From Rhodoferax sp. (GTDB lineage Bacteria > Pseudomonadota > Gammaproteobacteria > Burkholderiales > Burkholderiaceae_C): 18,719 nucleotides of DNA. The stretch spans positions 1-18,719 of the forward strand of contig JAQSDS010000396.1 in the NCBI GenBank assembly GCA_029946045.1, given 5' to 3'. A program made the translations under genes and the position numbers. Shown here piece after piece: positions 1-8,834 of this stretch; positions within the stretch are counted from its first letter, which is position 1, and every line of letters starts with the position of its first letter. Below the pieces are notes generated by a model, which did no database searches, had not been told where the DNA came from, and was given only the letters and a program-made list of their open reading frames with translations.

Positions 1-1
1 T

Positions 2-1636
2 TCTGCCTGGATCCAGGTGCTGGTGGATGGCCGCTCGGTCTATTCCAATTATTTTTCTGGCAGTGTGGCGCCCGGTCTGATGACGGTGATGCTCGAGGAC
101 ATTGAGCGCATTGAAGTGCTGCGTGGCTCCAACTCTGTGGCTTACGGTGCGCGCGCCATGATGGGCGTGGTCAATATTGTGACCCGGCACAGCGCGGACA
201 CGCTGGGGCCACGCGCTGCACTCACACGAGGTGAAAACGGGATTCAGGACACCCAGTTGGGTTTGGGCTGGCGCAGCGACAACAGCAGCATGCGGCTTTC
301 CATGGACGAGCGCGGTGACGATGGCCTGAGTGGGGCCAATGGCCACAACCGGGTCCAGCGCGTCAATTTCAGGTCGGACTGGCAGCTCTCAGGCAGCAGC
401 AATGTGCAGCTCAGTGCCGGCTGGATGAGCATTGCTTCAGGCAAAGGATTTGCAAACAAGAAGATTCCCGACGCCCGTGACACCTCTTTTGACAACAAAT
501 TCGTACAAATCGACTGGAAAGAAGTATTGAGCCCGGATCAGGACCTGCTTCTCAGCTTGTCGCATAACCAGGAAAGCTACCGTGATGTGGTGCCCTACCT
601 GCCCATTCCTGGTTTGAATCTCGATGCCAGTGGGATCACCAGCAACACGACCCTGACGGCGCAGCACACCCTTCGGCTCAGTCCGGCGGTGCGCATGGTC
701 TGGGGTGCAGAGTTACGACGCGAGTCCATCACCTCGCAAGCCGTGTACAACACGTCTGAAGATATTGTGGACGACTTCACGCGTTTGTTCACCCACGCCG
801 AATGGCGCTTGCGCCCGGACCTGCTGCTCAACGCAGGTGTCATGGCGGAGCACAGCGGTGTCAGTGGCTCCAGCCTGGCTCCCCGACTGATGTTGAACTG
901 GCACGTGACACCCGAGCAAACCCTGCGCGCTGGCATCTCCCGTTCGTTCCGTCCGCCAAGTATGTACGAGCGCCGGGCTGATGTTCGCTACACCTTGAAT
1001 CAGAAATTGCTCGGCGTGACATTTTTGGCGCGTGGCAATGTCGATCCTGAAGCCTTGTTGACCCGGGAGTTGGGGTACTTGGGCACTTTCCCGTGGCTCA
1101 AGTCGGCTCTCGACATTCGTGTTTTTGACGAGTCACTGACTGGTTTGATATACAGCGTTCCCTATTTAGTGCAACTGGACGGCAACACCTATGCGCCGAG
1201 AGATTACACCAACCTTTTCAATTTTTCTGTTCGGGGCCTGGAGTTGCAATGGAACGGTCAGCCCTGGCCCGGTGCAAAACTGGGCTTTAACCAGACCTTT
1301 TCGCGGATTGCTGCTCCGAATTCGCCGAAGGGCGCCCAGGTGCGCATGGCAGTGCCAGAGTCGACAAGCACCTTGTTCCTGACCCAGCAACTGCCGTCGG
1401 GCCTGCAATTTTCTGTCAGCCACCAATACAGCGAGCCATTGTTGATACAAAAGTCGGGTGATTTCCGGCAATACATCAACCGCACCGACTGGCGCCTGAG
1501 CAAGTCGCTGCGTCTTGGCAGTCGGACCGGTGAGTTGGCGTTGACAGTGCAAAACCAGGGGCAAGCCTATGTTGACTTTGCCAAAGAATTCTTGTTTCAA
1601 CGCCGCGCCTTTGTGACGCTGCGCATCGACAACTGA
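2..1636 (+). CDS. TonB-dependent outer-membrane receptor, 5'-truncated by the window edge
   Basis: This is the C-terminal majority of a TonB-dependent receptor, an outer-membrane beta-barrel that imports scarce ligands using TonB/ExbBD energy. The frame is open from base 2, so the true start, signal peptide and TonB box lie upstream. The first ~60 residues are the end of the plug domain: VLVDGRSVYS, then DIERIEVLRGSNSVAYGARA and GVVNIVTR, the classic plug signature. The remaining ~480 residues alternate amphipathic strands and loops, including SFRPPSMYERR and LTRELGYLG, which are typical barrel motifs of the FepA/CirA/BtuB-like group. The protein ends in FVTLRIDN, so the usual terminal aromatic residue is not the very last one. 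The next gene starts 7 bp downstream, suggesting an operon with the binding protein and kinase. The ligand cannot be told from sequence. The GTG at base 17 is only an internal codon. Confidence 0.93.
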   Translation, partial: SAWIQVLVDGRSVYSNYFSGSVAPGLMTVMLEDIERIEVLRGSNSVAYGARAMMGVVNIVTRHSADTLGPRAALTRGENGIQDTQLGLGWRSDNSSMRLSMDERGDDGLSGANGHNRVQRVNFRSDWQLSGSSNVQLSAGWMSIASGKGFANKKIPDARDTSFDNKFVQIDWKEVLSPDQDLLLSLSHNQESYRDVVPYLPIPGLNLDASGITSNTTLTAQHTLRLSPAVRMVWGAELRRESITSQAVYNTSEDIVDDFTRLFTHAEWRLRPDLLLNAGVMAEHSGVSGSSLAPRLMLNWHVTPEQTLRAGISRSFRPPSMYERRADVRYTLNQKLLGVTFLARGNVDPEALLTRELGYLGTFPWLKSALDIRVFDESLTGLIYSVPYLVQLDGNTYAPRDYTNLFNFSVRGLELQWNGQPWPGAKLGFNQTFSRIAAPNSPKGAQVRMAVPESTSTLFLTQQLPSGLQFSVSHQYSEPLLIQKSGDFRQYINRTDWRLSKSLRLGSRTGELALTVQNQGQAYVDFAKEFLFQRRAFVTLRIDN

Positions 1637-1643
1637 AGCTGCC

Positions 1644-2594
1644 ATGGCACAGCGTTTGCGCGGGTTTTTGTTCGCACTGGGCCTGTGCTTGTTGGCACTG
1701 CCCGGCGCCGCGCAAATTCCGGAGGTCCAGGTCGGCATCGTTCAAAGTCAGAACAGTGCGCCATACCTGGACGCCACACAGGCCTTGCTTAACGGCTTGG
1801 CCCGTCAGGGTGTCCCGTATTTTGCCGTTGGCATATGGAACCCGGCTGAGTTGGCGGCGCTGCCTGATGCCAGCTTGTCGGCTGTCAAGGTATGGGTGGG
1901 GCTGGGGACAGAGGCTGCTACGGCCCTCGCCCGGACGCCGCTCAAAGCACCGGTGCTCAATGCCCTGCTACCGCGCAGCAGTTTTGAGCGCCTGCTGCTC
2001 GCTTCCGGTCGCAAGGCTTCGGCCCGGTTCAATGTCCTCGAACTCGACCAACCGCTGCATCGCCAGCTGGCACTGATTCGTGTGGCCCTGCCCAAAGCCA
2101 GGCGTCTGGGTGTGCTGTGGGGTCCGGATTCCCTGATCAAAGCGTCGGCGCTGCGTTCACTGGCCAGCAGCCAGGGCCTGGCCCTGCAAGAGGTTCGACT
2201 CGACCAAGAGACGGTGTTGTTTGCTGCCTTGCAGTCTGCCCTTGACGGCAGCGATGTGCTGTTGGCACTGGCCGATCCGCTGGTGTTCAATAGCAGCAGC
2301 CTGCAGAATATTCTGATGACCTCGATCAGGAAAAAGGTTCCCTTGTTTGCTTTTTCTCCTGCTTATGTGCGTGCCGGGGCTTTGCTTGCGGTCTACAGCA
2401 CGCCGCCGCAGGTGGGTAAGCAGGCCGCGCAGTGGGTGCTTGGTGCGCTGGCCAATCGGCCCTTGCCTGAGATGGCTTTGGAGCCGCTTGATTTTGAAAT
2501 CAGCGTCAACGAGCAGGTGGCCCGGGTGTTGGGCTTGTCACTGGATGTGCAGACCCTGACCACAGCGTTGAAGAGCCAGGAGAAGCAGCCATGA
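1644..2594 (+). CDS. Periplasmic ABC-type substrate-binding protein (PF04392-like), orphan
   Basis: This is a 316-residue predicted exported binding protein. Residues 1-23 form a signal peptide: basic MAQRLRG, a hydrophobic core, then LPGAAQ as probable cleavage site; no lipobox cysteine is visible. The mature part resembles the ABC-transporter substrate-binding family PF04392: RRLGVLWGP, a central DVLLALADPLVFN, then VPLFAFSPAYVRAGALLAVYSTP and a closing GLSLD are typical. There is no permease or ATPase gene next to it. Instead it lies between a TonB receptor (7 bp upstream) and a hybrid kinase, whose ATG overlaps its TGA (ATGA). This suggests, as an inference, that it presents a ligand to the kinase's periplasmic domain rather than feeding an importer. 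The family is known; the ligand and role here are not. Confidence 0.82.
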   Translation: MAQRLRGFLFALGLCLLALPGAAQIPEVQVGIVQSQNSAPYLDATQALLNGLARQGVPYFAVGIWNPAELAALPDASLSAVKVWVGLGTEAATALARTPLKAPVLNALLPRSSFERLLLASGRKASARFNVLELDQPLHRQLALIRVALPKARRLGVLWGPDSLIKASALRSLASSQGLALQEVRLDQETVLFAALQSALDGSDVLLALADPLVFNSSSLQNILMTSIRKKVPLFAFSPAYVRAGALLAVYSTPPQVGKQAAQWVLGALANRPLPEMALEPLDFEISVNEQVARVLGLSLDVQTLTTALKSQEKQP

Positions 2595-4546
2595 GGACGC
2601 CGGGCATCCGGGTGCGTATGCTGGTGGCTGCTTTGTTGCCTGTGTCACTGCTGGGCGTGCTGTTAACGGTCGTTTTTTTGATGTCACGTTTCGACGACAT
2701 CAACGCGTCTTACCAATTGCGCAGCCGCTCGGTGGCGCGACAGCTGGCTTTGGCCAGCGAGTTTGGCTTGTTTTCGGGGAATAAGGAACAGTTGCAAGCC
2801 CTGGCGCGTGGCGCTCTGCGGGAATCGGACGTGCGTTGGGTCGCTGTTTTTGACCCACAAGGCCAAGCCTTGGCGAGCGCAGGAGTAGCTCGGGATGACG
2901 TGTCACCGCCATTTTCCAGCGTGGAGGCGCAGCGGGTTGATGCGCAGGGCTTGTTCGACGTGCTGACACAACCGGTTTTTTCCAGTGGCATCAAGCTCGA
3001 CGATTTGTACGAAGATGCCAGCCAGCCAGGCCAGGTACAGGCCGTCCCTCTGGGTCATGTGGTGGTGAGCTTGTCGCGTGAGTCGGTGTCGGCGCAACAA
3101 CGGGACATCCTCCTGCTGGGTGGTTTGATCAGCGCTTTCGGACTGCTGTTTGGCTTGGTATTGGCGGTCAGACTCAGTACCGGGGTGATCCGGCCGATGA
3201 TGCGGGTGTCGCATTTGATTGAGCGCATCGGCAATGGTGATTTTTCGGCTGCGGCCCAGGTGCAGGCGCAGACGTCGCCGCAGGATCCGCTGCGCGATTT
3301 GCAGAACAACCTGATCCAGATGGCCGCTCGGCTGGCAGGTGCGCGTCATGAACTGGAGTACCAGGTCAGCACCGTGACCCAAGCCTTGCGTGAAAAAAAG
3401 GAGGAGGCCGAATTGGCAACGCAGGCGAAGTCGCAGTTTTTGGCCGCTGCAAGCCATGATCTGCGCCAGCCGGTGCATGCGCTGGGGATGTTCATCGCCC
3501 GGCTGGGTCAGCTGTCGCATGATGCGCAGACGACCCAATTGGTTGCCAACCTGCAGGCGTCGGTGAGTGCGGTGCAAAATTTGCTGGACGGTTTGCTCGA
3601 CATCTCGCGCCTGGAGGCCAAGGCCGTGCAGGTGCAGTTTGAAAAATTTCCCCTGATGGACCTGTTTGATCGCCTGGAGCAAGACCTGGCACCGTTGGCC
3701 CACGATCGGGGCTTGCAGCTGCGCATCCGCCCTTGTTCAATTTGGGTCAGAAGCGATCCGGCCTTGCTGTACCGCATTTTTCTCAACTTGGTGAGCAATG
3801 CTTTGCGCTATACCGAAAAGGGTGGGGTTCTGGTCGCCTGCCGTTCCCCTGGCCGCAGAGCACAGGCCCGCATCGAGGTGTGGGACAGTGGTTTGGGGAT
3901 TGCGCCTGAGCATCAGCAAGACGTCTTTAAAGAGTTTTACCAGGTGGACAATCCGGGCAGGCAGCGCAGTCTGGGCATGGGCCTGGGGCTGAGTATTGTG
4001 CAGCGAAGCTGCCGTTTATTGACACATCCGCTGACGCTTTCGTCACGTTTGGGTGTGGGAACACGTTTTTGCATTACGCTGCCCAAGGTCAAGCCGGACA
4101 AGACCATGACCTTCGCAGATGCTGAGCCAACGCCTGTGTCTGATGGTTTTCAAGCGACCGTGTTGGTGGTGGAAGACGACGAGCTGGTGCGTCAGGCCCT
4201 GGTGGGTTTGCTGCAGAGCTGGGGCACCACGGTGGCCGAAGCAAGCGACCTGAAAAGTGCCCAAAGTGTGATCGAACAAGGCGTTTTGCCCGCTTTGATC
4301 ATCAGTGACTACCGACTCAACGAGCCGTTGAATGGGATTCTGGTGGTGGCACGCTTGCGCGAGCAATTGGGGTTCCCGGTGCCGGCCTGTCTCATCAGCG
4401 GCGACATCGACCCGGATGTGATTCTGGCCGCGGAGCAGGCGCAACTGACGCTGTTGCACAAACCGGTGCGCCCGGCCAAATTACGCAGCTTGTTGCGTCA
4501 TCTGCTGAAGGATCAGCGCGAGGCTGGTGCCGGTACCGGCGCGTAG
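2591..4546 (+). CDS. Hybrid sensor histidine kinase with C-terminal receiver
   Basis: This is a 651-residue inner-membrane hybrid kinase. TM1 is about residues 9-31, followed by a ~140-residue periplasmic sensor domain (its start, with ARQLALASEF and DVRWVAVFDPQG, recalls CHASE8-type domains) and TM2 at about 173-195. A HAMP-like linker and coiled coil follow (197-280). The HisKA H-box is AAASHDLRQPVHALG with phosphoacceptor H289. The ATPase domain shows an N-box (FLNLVSNALRY, N399/N403), DSGLGIAPEH (G1) and GMGLGLSIV (G2). The receiver (~522-640) has E528-D529-D530, phosphoacceptor D573 and K624, so it looks competent. The start ATG overlaps the stop of the binding-protein gene. Its last 34 bp overlap the convergent response regulator. 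The likely relay is H289, then D573, and possibly to the adjacent NarL-type regulator. Confidence 0.93.
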   Translation: MRTPGIRVRMLVAALLPVSLLGVLLTVVFLMSRFDDINASYQLRSRSVARQLALASEFGLFSGNKEQLQALARGALRESDVRWVAVFDPQGQALASAGVARDDVSPPFSSVEAQRVDAQGLFDVLTQPVFSSGIKLDDLYEDASQPGQVQAVPLGHVVVSLSRESVSAQQRDILLLGGLISAFGLLFGLVLAVRLSTGVIRPMMRVSHLIERIGNGDFSAAAQVQAQTSPQDPLRDLQNNLIQMAARLAGARHELEYQVSTVTQALREKKEEAELATQAKSQFLAAASHDLRQPVHALGMFIARLGQLSHDAQTTQLVANLQASVSAVQNLLDGLLDISRLEAKAVQVQFEKFPLMDLFDRLEQDLAPLAHDRGLQLRIRPCSIWVRSDPALLYRIFLNLVSNALRYTEKGGVLVACRSPGRRAQARIEVWDSGLGIAPEHQQDVFKEFYQVDNPGRQRSLGMGLGLSIVQRSCRLLTHPLTLSSRLGVGTRFCITLPKVKPDKTMTFADAEPTPVSDGFQATVLVVEDDELVRQALVGLLQSWGTTVAEASDLKSAQSVIEQGVLPALIISDYRLNEPLNGILVVARLREQLGFPVPACLISGDIDPDVILAAEQAQLTLLHKPVRPAKLRSLLRHLLKDQREAGAGTGA

Positions 4547-5172
4547 CCCCAGCGTTTTGCCTCCAACGCGGCCTGGGTACGGGTACGGGCACCAAAAATC
4601 CGCAAGATATTGCTGACATGAAATTTCACGGTTTCAGAACCCAGCGACAGTTTTTCGCAGATCTGGCGGTTGGTCAGGCCATTGATCAGCAGCAGCAGCA
4701 CCTCTTGTTGCCGTGGACTGAGCACCGGCGGGACGCTCCATTTGCTTGGCTCCCCATCGGCGGCCTGGCTCAGGAGACTCGATTCCTCGGACTGGTAAGG
4801 CTCGCCGGCCAGAATTTGTCGCAGGGCGTTGAGCAAGGTGTCGCTTAAACTGGATTTGGTAATAAAACCGGCCGCTCCGAGCGTCATGGCTTGTTGCACC
4901 ACGGTGGGGTTGGCCGAGCCTGACAAAATGACAACGGGTAGTTCAGGGTGTCGCTGCCCAAAAATTTCCAATCCGGCCAAGCCGTTCATGTCGGGTAGCA
5001 GGTAGTCCAGCAGCACCAGGTCCAGATCAGGATTGAAATGCGCCAGTTCCAGCGCTCGGGTGCAGGTGGCCGCTTGCAGCACCTCTGTGGCTTCCAGGGG
5101 GTCAAGACCCTGAAGCACCTGGTAAAGCCCTTCCCGAACGAGCGCATGATCATCAACCACGAGAATCTTCAC
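4513..5172 (-). CDS. NarL/FixJ-family two-component response regulator
   Basis: This is a 219-residue response regulator: receiver plus LuxR-type helix-turn-helix. Counting from the GTG at 5172, the acidic pair is D7-D8 (KILVVDDHALVREG), the phosphoacceptor is D56 (LVLLDYLLPDMNG) and the conserved lysine is K106 (FITKSSLSD). The output domain begins near residue 151 with LSPRQQEVLLLLINGLTNRQI, then LSLGSETVKFHVSNIL. I chose the GTG because AAGG lies 8 nt upstream and the protein then begins directly at the receiver. An in-frame TTG at 5205 would add 11 unconserved residues. It is convergent with the hybrid kinase and overlaps it by 34 bp; the kinase is its most likely partner. It probably activates or represses the neighbouring receptor/binding-protein genes, which is inference. 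Confidence 0.92.
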   Translation of the reverse strand: MKILVVDDHALVREGLYQVLQGLDPLEATEVLQAATCTRALELAHFNPDLDLVLLDYLLPDMNGLAGLEIFGQRHPELPVVILSGSANPTVVQQAMTLGAAGFITKSSLSDTLLNALRQILAGEPYQSEESSLLSQAADGEPSKWSVPPVLSPRQQEVLLLLINGLTNRQICEKLSLGSETVKFHVSNILRIFGARTRTQAALEAKRWGYAPVPAPASR

Positions 5173-5191
5173 GGTAGTCGCCTTATGGGTA

Positions 5192-5219
5192 TTCTTACAA
5201 TCCAACTGTTCACTGCAAA
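5192..5219 (-). promoter_or_regulatory. Candidate sigma-70 promoter of the response regulator
   Basis: Read on the minus strand, TTTGCA (5219-5214) and TAAGAA (5197-5192) are 16 nt apart. They lie 20 nt or more upstream of the chosen GTG start. The matches to consensus are partial, so this is only a candidate. Confidence 0.25.
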
Positions 5220-5227
5220 CTGCTCGC

Positions 5228-5255
5228 TTGCAGCGTGATTTGCTTTAAATATCAT
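5228..5255 (+). promoter_or_regulatory. Candidate sigma-70 promoter of dnaE
   Basis: TTGCAG (5228-5233) and TATCAT (5250-5255) are 16 nt apart in the 95-bp divergent gap between the regulator and dnaE. The implied transcription start (~5262) would leave a leader of only about 6 nt before the dnaE ATG. Either the message is nearly leaderless, or the real promoter is slightly upstream or inside the regulator gene. Confidence 0.25.
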
Positions 5256-5267
5256 ACTAGAAGATCC

Positions 5268-8200
5268 ATGTTTGTTCACTTACGCCTGCATACCGAATTT
5301 TCCGTCATTGATGGCACCACCCGCATTGACGAAGTGGTCAAGGCCGCAGCTGCAGATGGCCAACCGGCTCTGGCCATCACCGACCTGAGCAACCTGTTTG
5401 GTGCCATCAAGTTCTACAAGGAAGGCCGCAAGCGCGGGGTCAAACCCCTCATTGGCGCCGAAGTCTGGCTCGAGGGTCTGGGCAAGGAAGGGGGGCAGCT
5501 GTCACGTGTGTTGTTGCTGGTGCAAAGCCACGCCGGTTACCTGAATCTGTCTGAATTGCTGGCGCGCGCCTGGACCCAAAATGGCGGCAAGGCACAAGCC
5601 ACGGTCAGCCTGGCCTGGCTCAAGGAACTCAATCGCGGGCTCATTTGTCTGTCGGGTGCCCAAGCAGGCCCGGTCGGGCAGGCGCTGCTGCAAGGCGACG
5701 AGACCCGGGCGCTGGATGCCGCGCTGCAGTTGGGCGGCGTGTTTACGCACCGCTTTTATCTGGAGCTGCAACGCGCCGGGCGCCCTGAAGACGAATTGCA
5801 GGTGACGGCTGCGGTGCAATTGGCACAGCGCATGGGTTTGCCGGTGGTAGCCACGCATCCGGTTCAGTTCCAGGCACCCGAAGATTTTGAAGCCCACGAG
5901 GCGCGGGTGTGTATTGCCGAGGGCGAAATGCTGGCCAACCCGAGGCGTGTGCGTCGCTTCACACGTGACCAGTACTTCAAGACCAGCGCCGAGATGCAGG
6001 CCTTGTTTGTCGATGTTCCCTCGGCGCTGGCCAACAGCGTGGAGATCGCCAGGCGTTGCAACCTGAGTCTGGTGCTGGGCAAGCCGCAACTGCCCGATTT
6101 TCCGATTCCGCCAGTGAACGGCGTGGTCATGGGGGCCGACGCGTACTTTCGCTACGTCTCGTATGAAGGGCTCAAGGAGCGCATGGCGCATCTGTACCCC
6201 GATCTGGTGCAGCGTGAAGTCGAGATGCCGCGTTATGTGGAGCGGCTCGAATTTGAGCTCAATACCATCCTGAAAATGGGCTTTCCAGGCTATTTTCTGA
6301 TTGTGGGTGACTTCATCAACTGGGCAAAAAACAATGGCTGTCCGGTTGGTCCGGGACGCGGTTCCGGTGCCGGTTCGCTGGTGGCTTACGCCCTCAAGAT
6401 CACCGACCTCGACCCGCTGCAATACAACTTGCTGTTTGAGCGCTTTTTAAACCCGGAACGGGTCTCCATGCCCGACTTCGATATCGACTTTTGCCAAGGC
6501 AACCGCGACCGCGTGATTGACTACGTGAAGGAAAAATACGGCAAGGACGCGGTCAGCCAGATCGCCACCTTTGGCACCATGGCGGCGCGCGCGGCGATTC
6601 GCGACGTGGGCCGGGTGCTGGACATGAGCTACACCTTTTGCGACGGCATCAGCAAGCTCATTCCCAACAAACCCGGCGTGGCCGTGACCCTGCAACTGCC
6701 ACCTCCCGACCGCAGACCAGACGACAAGCTGGTCTATGCGGTAGAGGCCGAGCCCATTCTGGCCGAGCGCGAAGCCAAGGAAGAAGACGTGCGCACCCTG
6801 CTGGAACTGGCGCGCAAGCTGGAGGGTATGACGCGCAACATTGGCATGCACGCCGGGGGTGTCTTGATTGCGCCGGGCAAACTGACCGATTTTTGTCCGC
6901 TCTACCAGCAGCCCGGCAGCGACTCGGCGGTGAGCCAGTACGACAAAAACGACGTCGAGTCTGTGGGACTGGTCAAATTTGACTTTTTGGGCTTGGCCAC
7001 GCTCACCATTCTGGAAATTGCCCGTGAATTCATCGTCAAGCGCCATGCTGGCCAGGAAAATTTTGCCTTCGAGAACCTGCCATTGGATGACAAGGCCACC
7101 TACAAGCTGTTTCAGGACGGCAAGACCGAGGCGGTGTTCCAGTTTGAAAGTCGCGGCATGCAGGGCATGTTGCGTGACGCCAAACCCACGCGTCTGGAAG
7201 ACCTGATTGCCCTGAACGCCTTGTACCGGCCTGGCCCCATGGACCTGATCCCGAGCTTTGTGGCGCGCAAGCATGGTCGCGAGGTGGTCGAGTACCCGCA
7301 CCCGCTGGTGGCCAACATGCTGTCTGAGACCTACGGCATCATGGTCTACCAGGAGCAGGTGATGCAGACCGCGCAGATTCTGGGCGGTTACTCGCTTGGC
7401 GGTGCCGACATGCTGCGCCGCGCCATGGGCAAGAAAGACGCCGACGAAATGGCGCGGCACCGCCAGATTTTCCGCGACGGCGCGTTGAAAAACGACATCC
7501 AGCAGGACAAGGCCGACGAGGTCTTTGACCTGATGGAAAAATTTGCCGGTTATGGCTTCAACAAGTCCCACGCCGCTGCCTATTCGCTGTTGGCCTACCA
7601 CACGGCCTGGCTCAAGGTGCACTACACGGCGGAGTTTTTCTGCGCCAACATGACGGTGGAAATGGACGACACCGACAAGCTCAAGGTCTTGCTCGAAGAC
7701 GCCATCAAAATGGGCCTGAGCTTTGAGTCGCCCGATGTAAACCGCGGCGTGAGTCGCTTCGAGCCGATTTCTGACAAAGTCATTCGATATGGGCTGAGCG
7801 CCATCAAGGGCAGCGGCCAGCAGGCCATCGAGGCGATTGTGGCCGCGCGCGAGGGCCGGGGTGTGGGGCCCAACGGTGACACGGTTGGGCCGTTCAAGAG
7901 CCTGTTTGACTTTTGTGCCCGGGTGGACCGCAGTCGCATCAATAAACGCACAGTCGAGGCGCTGATCAAGGCCGGAGCTTTTGATGCCATTGAGCGCAAC
8001 CGCGCCAGCCTGATGGCCAGTGTCGATCTGGCCTTTGAGTTTGGTGCCGCGACGCTGGCCAATGCCAACCAATGCAGCCTGTTTGACATGGGTGACGGCG
8101 ACGCGCATGGCTCCAGCTCGCAGGAGCCTGCGCAGGTGCAGGCCACGCCCTGGGGTGTGAAAGAGCGCCTGATCTATGAAAAAACTGCCGTCGGTTTTTA

Positions 8201-8831
8201 TTTGTCAGGGCATTTGTTCGACGAAGTGGTGACCGAGGTACGACGTTTTGCCAAACGCCCGATTGCTGACCTGATCGACACCCGCGAGCCGCAGTTGCTG
8301 GCCGGCATCATCACCGACTTTCGTGTCATCAATGGCCAGCGCGGCAAGCTGGCACTGTTCAAGCTAGATGATGCCTCGGGGGTGATTGAAGCCCGCGCCG
8401 ACGAGGCGCTGATCACCGCACACAAGGACTTGTTCAAGGACGATGAGCTGGTCATCGTCATGGGCAAGCAGCAGCCTGACCGCTTTTCGGGCGGCATGCA
8501 ACTCACGGTGACGCAAATCTGGGACCTGGAGCAGGCGCGCTGCCGCTTTGGCAAGTACCTGCGTGTGCGCGCCCCGACCGGGCCACAGGGCCTGAAGCTT
8601 GACATGGCGCGCTTGCTGAGAGATTTTCCGGCGCAAAAAGAGGTGACCGAGCAGGGCGAACTGTGGCGGGGTCTGGCTGTGCGGCTGTCCCTGCGTTGTA
8701 TGGGTGAAGACGGCGCAGCCCAAGCCGAATTGCAGTTGGGCGAGCAGGCCAGGTTTTACCCCAGCAATGCCGCACTGGCGAGCTGGTGGGCCCAGGCAGC
8801 TCCGGGGAGTGCCGAAATCGTTTACGAGTGA
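5268..8831 (+). CDS. dnaE: DNA polymerase III subunit alpha
   Basis: This is the replicative polymerase catalytic subunit of 1187 residues (E. coli DnaE is 1160). I chose the ATG at 5268 because MFVHLRLHTEFSVIDG aligns with the family N-terminus; the longer frame from the GTG at 5235 adds 11 unlikely residues. The PHP domain opens the protein (HTEFSVIDG, LAITDLSNLFG). The palm carries catalytic D403 and D405 in PDFDIDF and the third aspartate at D572 in KFDFLGL. The fingers and tandem HhH region include GYGFNKSHAAAYSLLAYHTAWLK. QCSLF at 935-939 is a beta-clamp-binding pentapeptide. An OB fold follows (~1010-1090: LLAGIITDFRVINGQRGK). It is divergent from the response regulator and ends only 3 bp before the convergent tolA stop. 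Confidence 0.98.
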   Translation: MFVHLRLHTEFSVIDGTTRIDEVVKAAAADGQPALAITDLSNLFGAIKFYKEGRKRGVKPLIGAEVWLEGLGKEGGQLSRVLLLVQSHAGYLNLSELLARAWTQNGGKAQATVSLAWLKELNRGLICLSGAQAGPVGQALLQGDETRALDAALQLGGVFTHRFYLELQRAGRPEDELQVTAAVQLAQRMGLPVVATHPVQFQAPEDFEAHEARVCIAEGEMLANPRRVRRFTRDQYFKTSAEMQALFVDVPSALANSVEIARRCNLSLVLGKPQLPDFPIPPVNGVVMGADAYFRYVSYEGLKERMAHLYPDLVQREVEMPRYVERLEFELNTILKMGFPGYFLIVGDFINWAKNNGCPVGPGRGSGAGSLVAYALKITDLDPLQYNLLFERFLNPERVSMPDFDIDFCQGNRDRVIDYVKEKYGKDAVSQIATFGTMAARAAIRDVGRVLDMSYTFCDGISKLIPNKPGVAVTLQLPPPDRRPDDKLVYAVEAEPILAEREAKEEDVRTLLELARKLEGMTRNIGMHAGGVLIAPGKLTDFCPLYQQPGSDSAVSQYDKNDVESVGLVKFDFLGLATLTILEIAREFIVKRHAGQENFAFENLPLDDKATYKLFQDGKTEAVFQFESRGMQGMLRDAKPTRLEDLIALNALYRPGPMDLIPSFVARKHGREVVEYPHPLVANMLSETYGIMVYQEQVMQTAQILGGYSLGGADMLRRAMGKKDADEMARHRQIFRDGALKNDIQQDKADEVFDLMEKFAGYGFNKSHAAAYSLLAYHTAWLKVHYTAEFFCANMTVEMDDTDKLKVLLEDAIKMGLSFESPDVNRGVSRFEPISDKVIRYGLSAIKGSGQQAIEAIVAAREGRGVGPNGDTVGPFKSLFDFCARVDRSRINKRTVEALIKAGAFDAIERNRASLMASVDLAFEFGAATLANANQCSLFDMGDGDAHGSSSQEPAQVQATPWGVKERLIYEKTAVGFYLSGHLFDEVVTEVRRFAKRPIADLIDTREPQLLAGIITDFRVINGQRGKLALFKLDDASGVIEARADEALITAHKDLFKDDELVIVMGKQQPDRFSGGMQLTVTQIWDLEQARCRFGKYLRVRAPTGPQGLKLDMARLLRDFPAQKEVTEQGELWRGLAVRLSLRCMGEDGAAQAELQLGEQARFYPSNAALASWWAQAAPGSAEIVYE

Positions 8832-8834
8832 TCG

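Noticed and set aside
6447..8108. 553-codon open frame on the minus strand
   Set aside because: Antisense to dnaE, with shadow-like composition (many His, Val, Gln) and no family motif.
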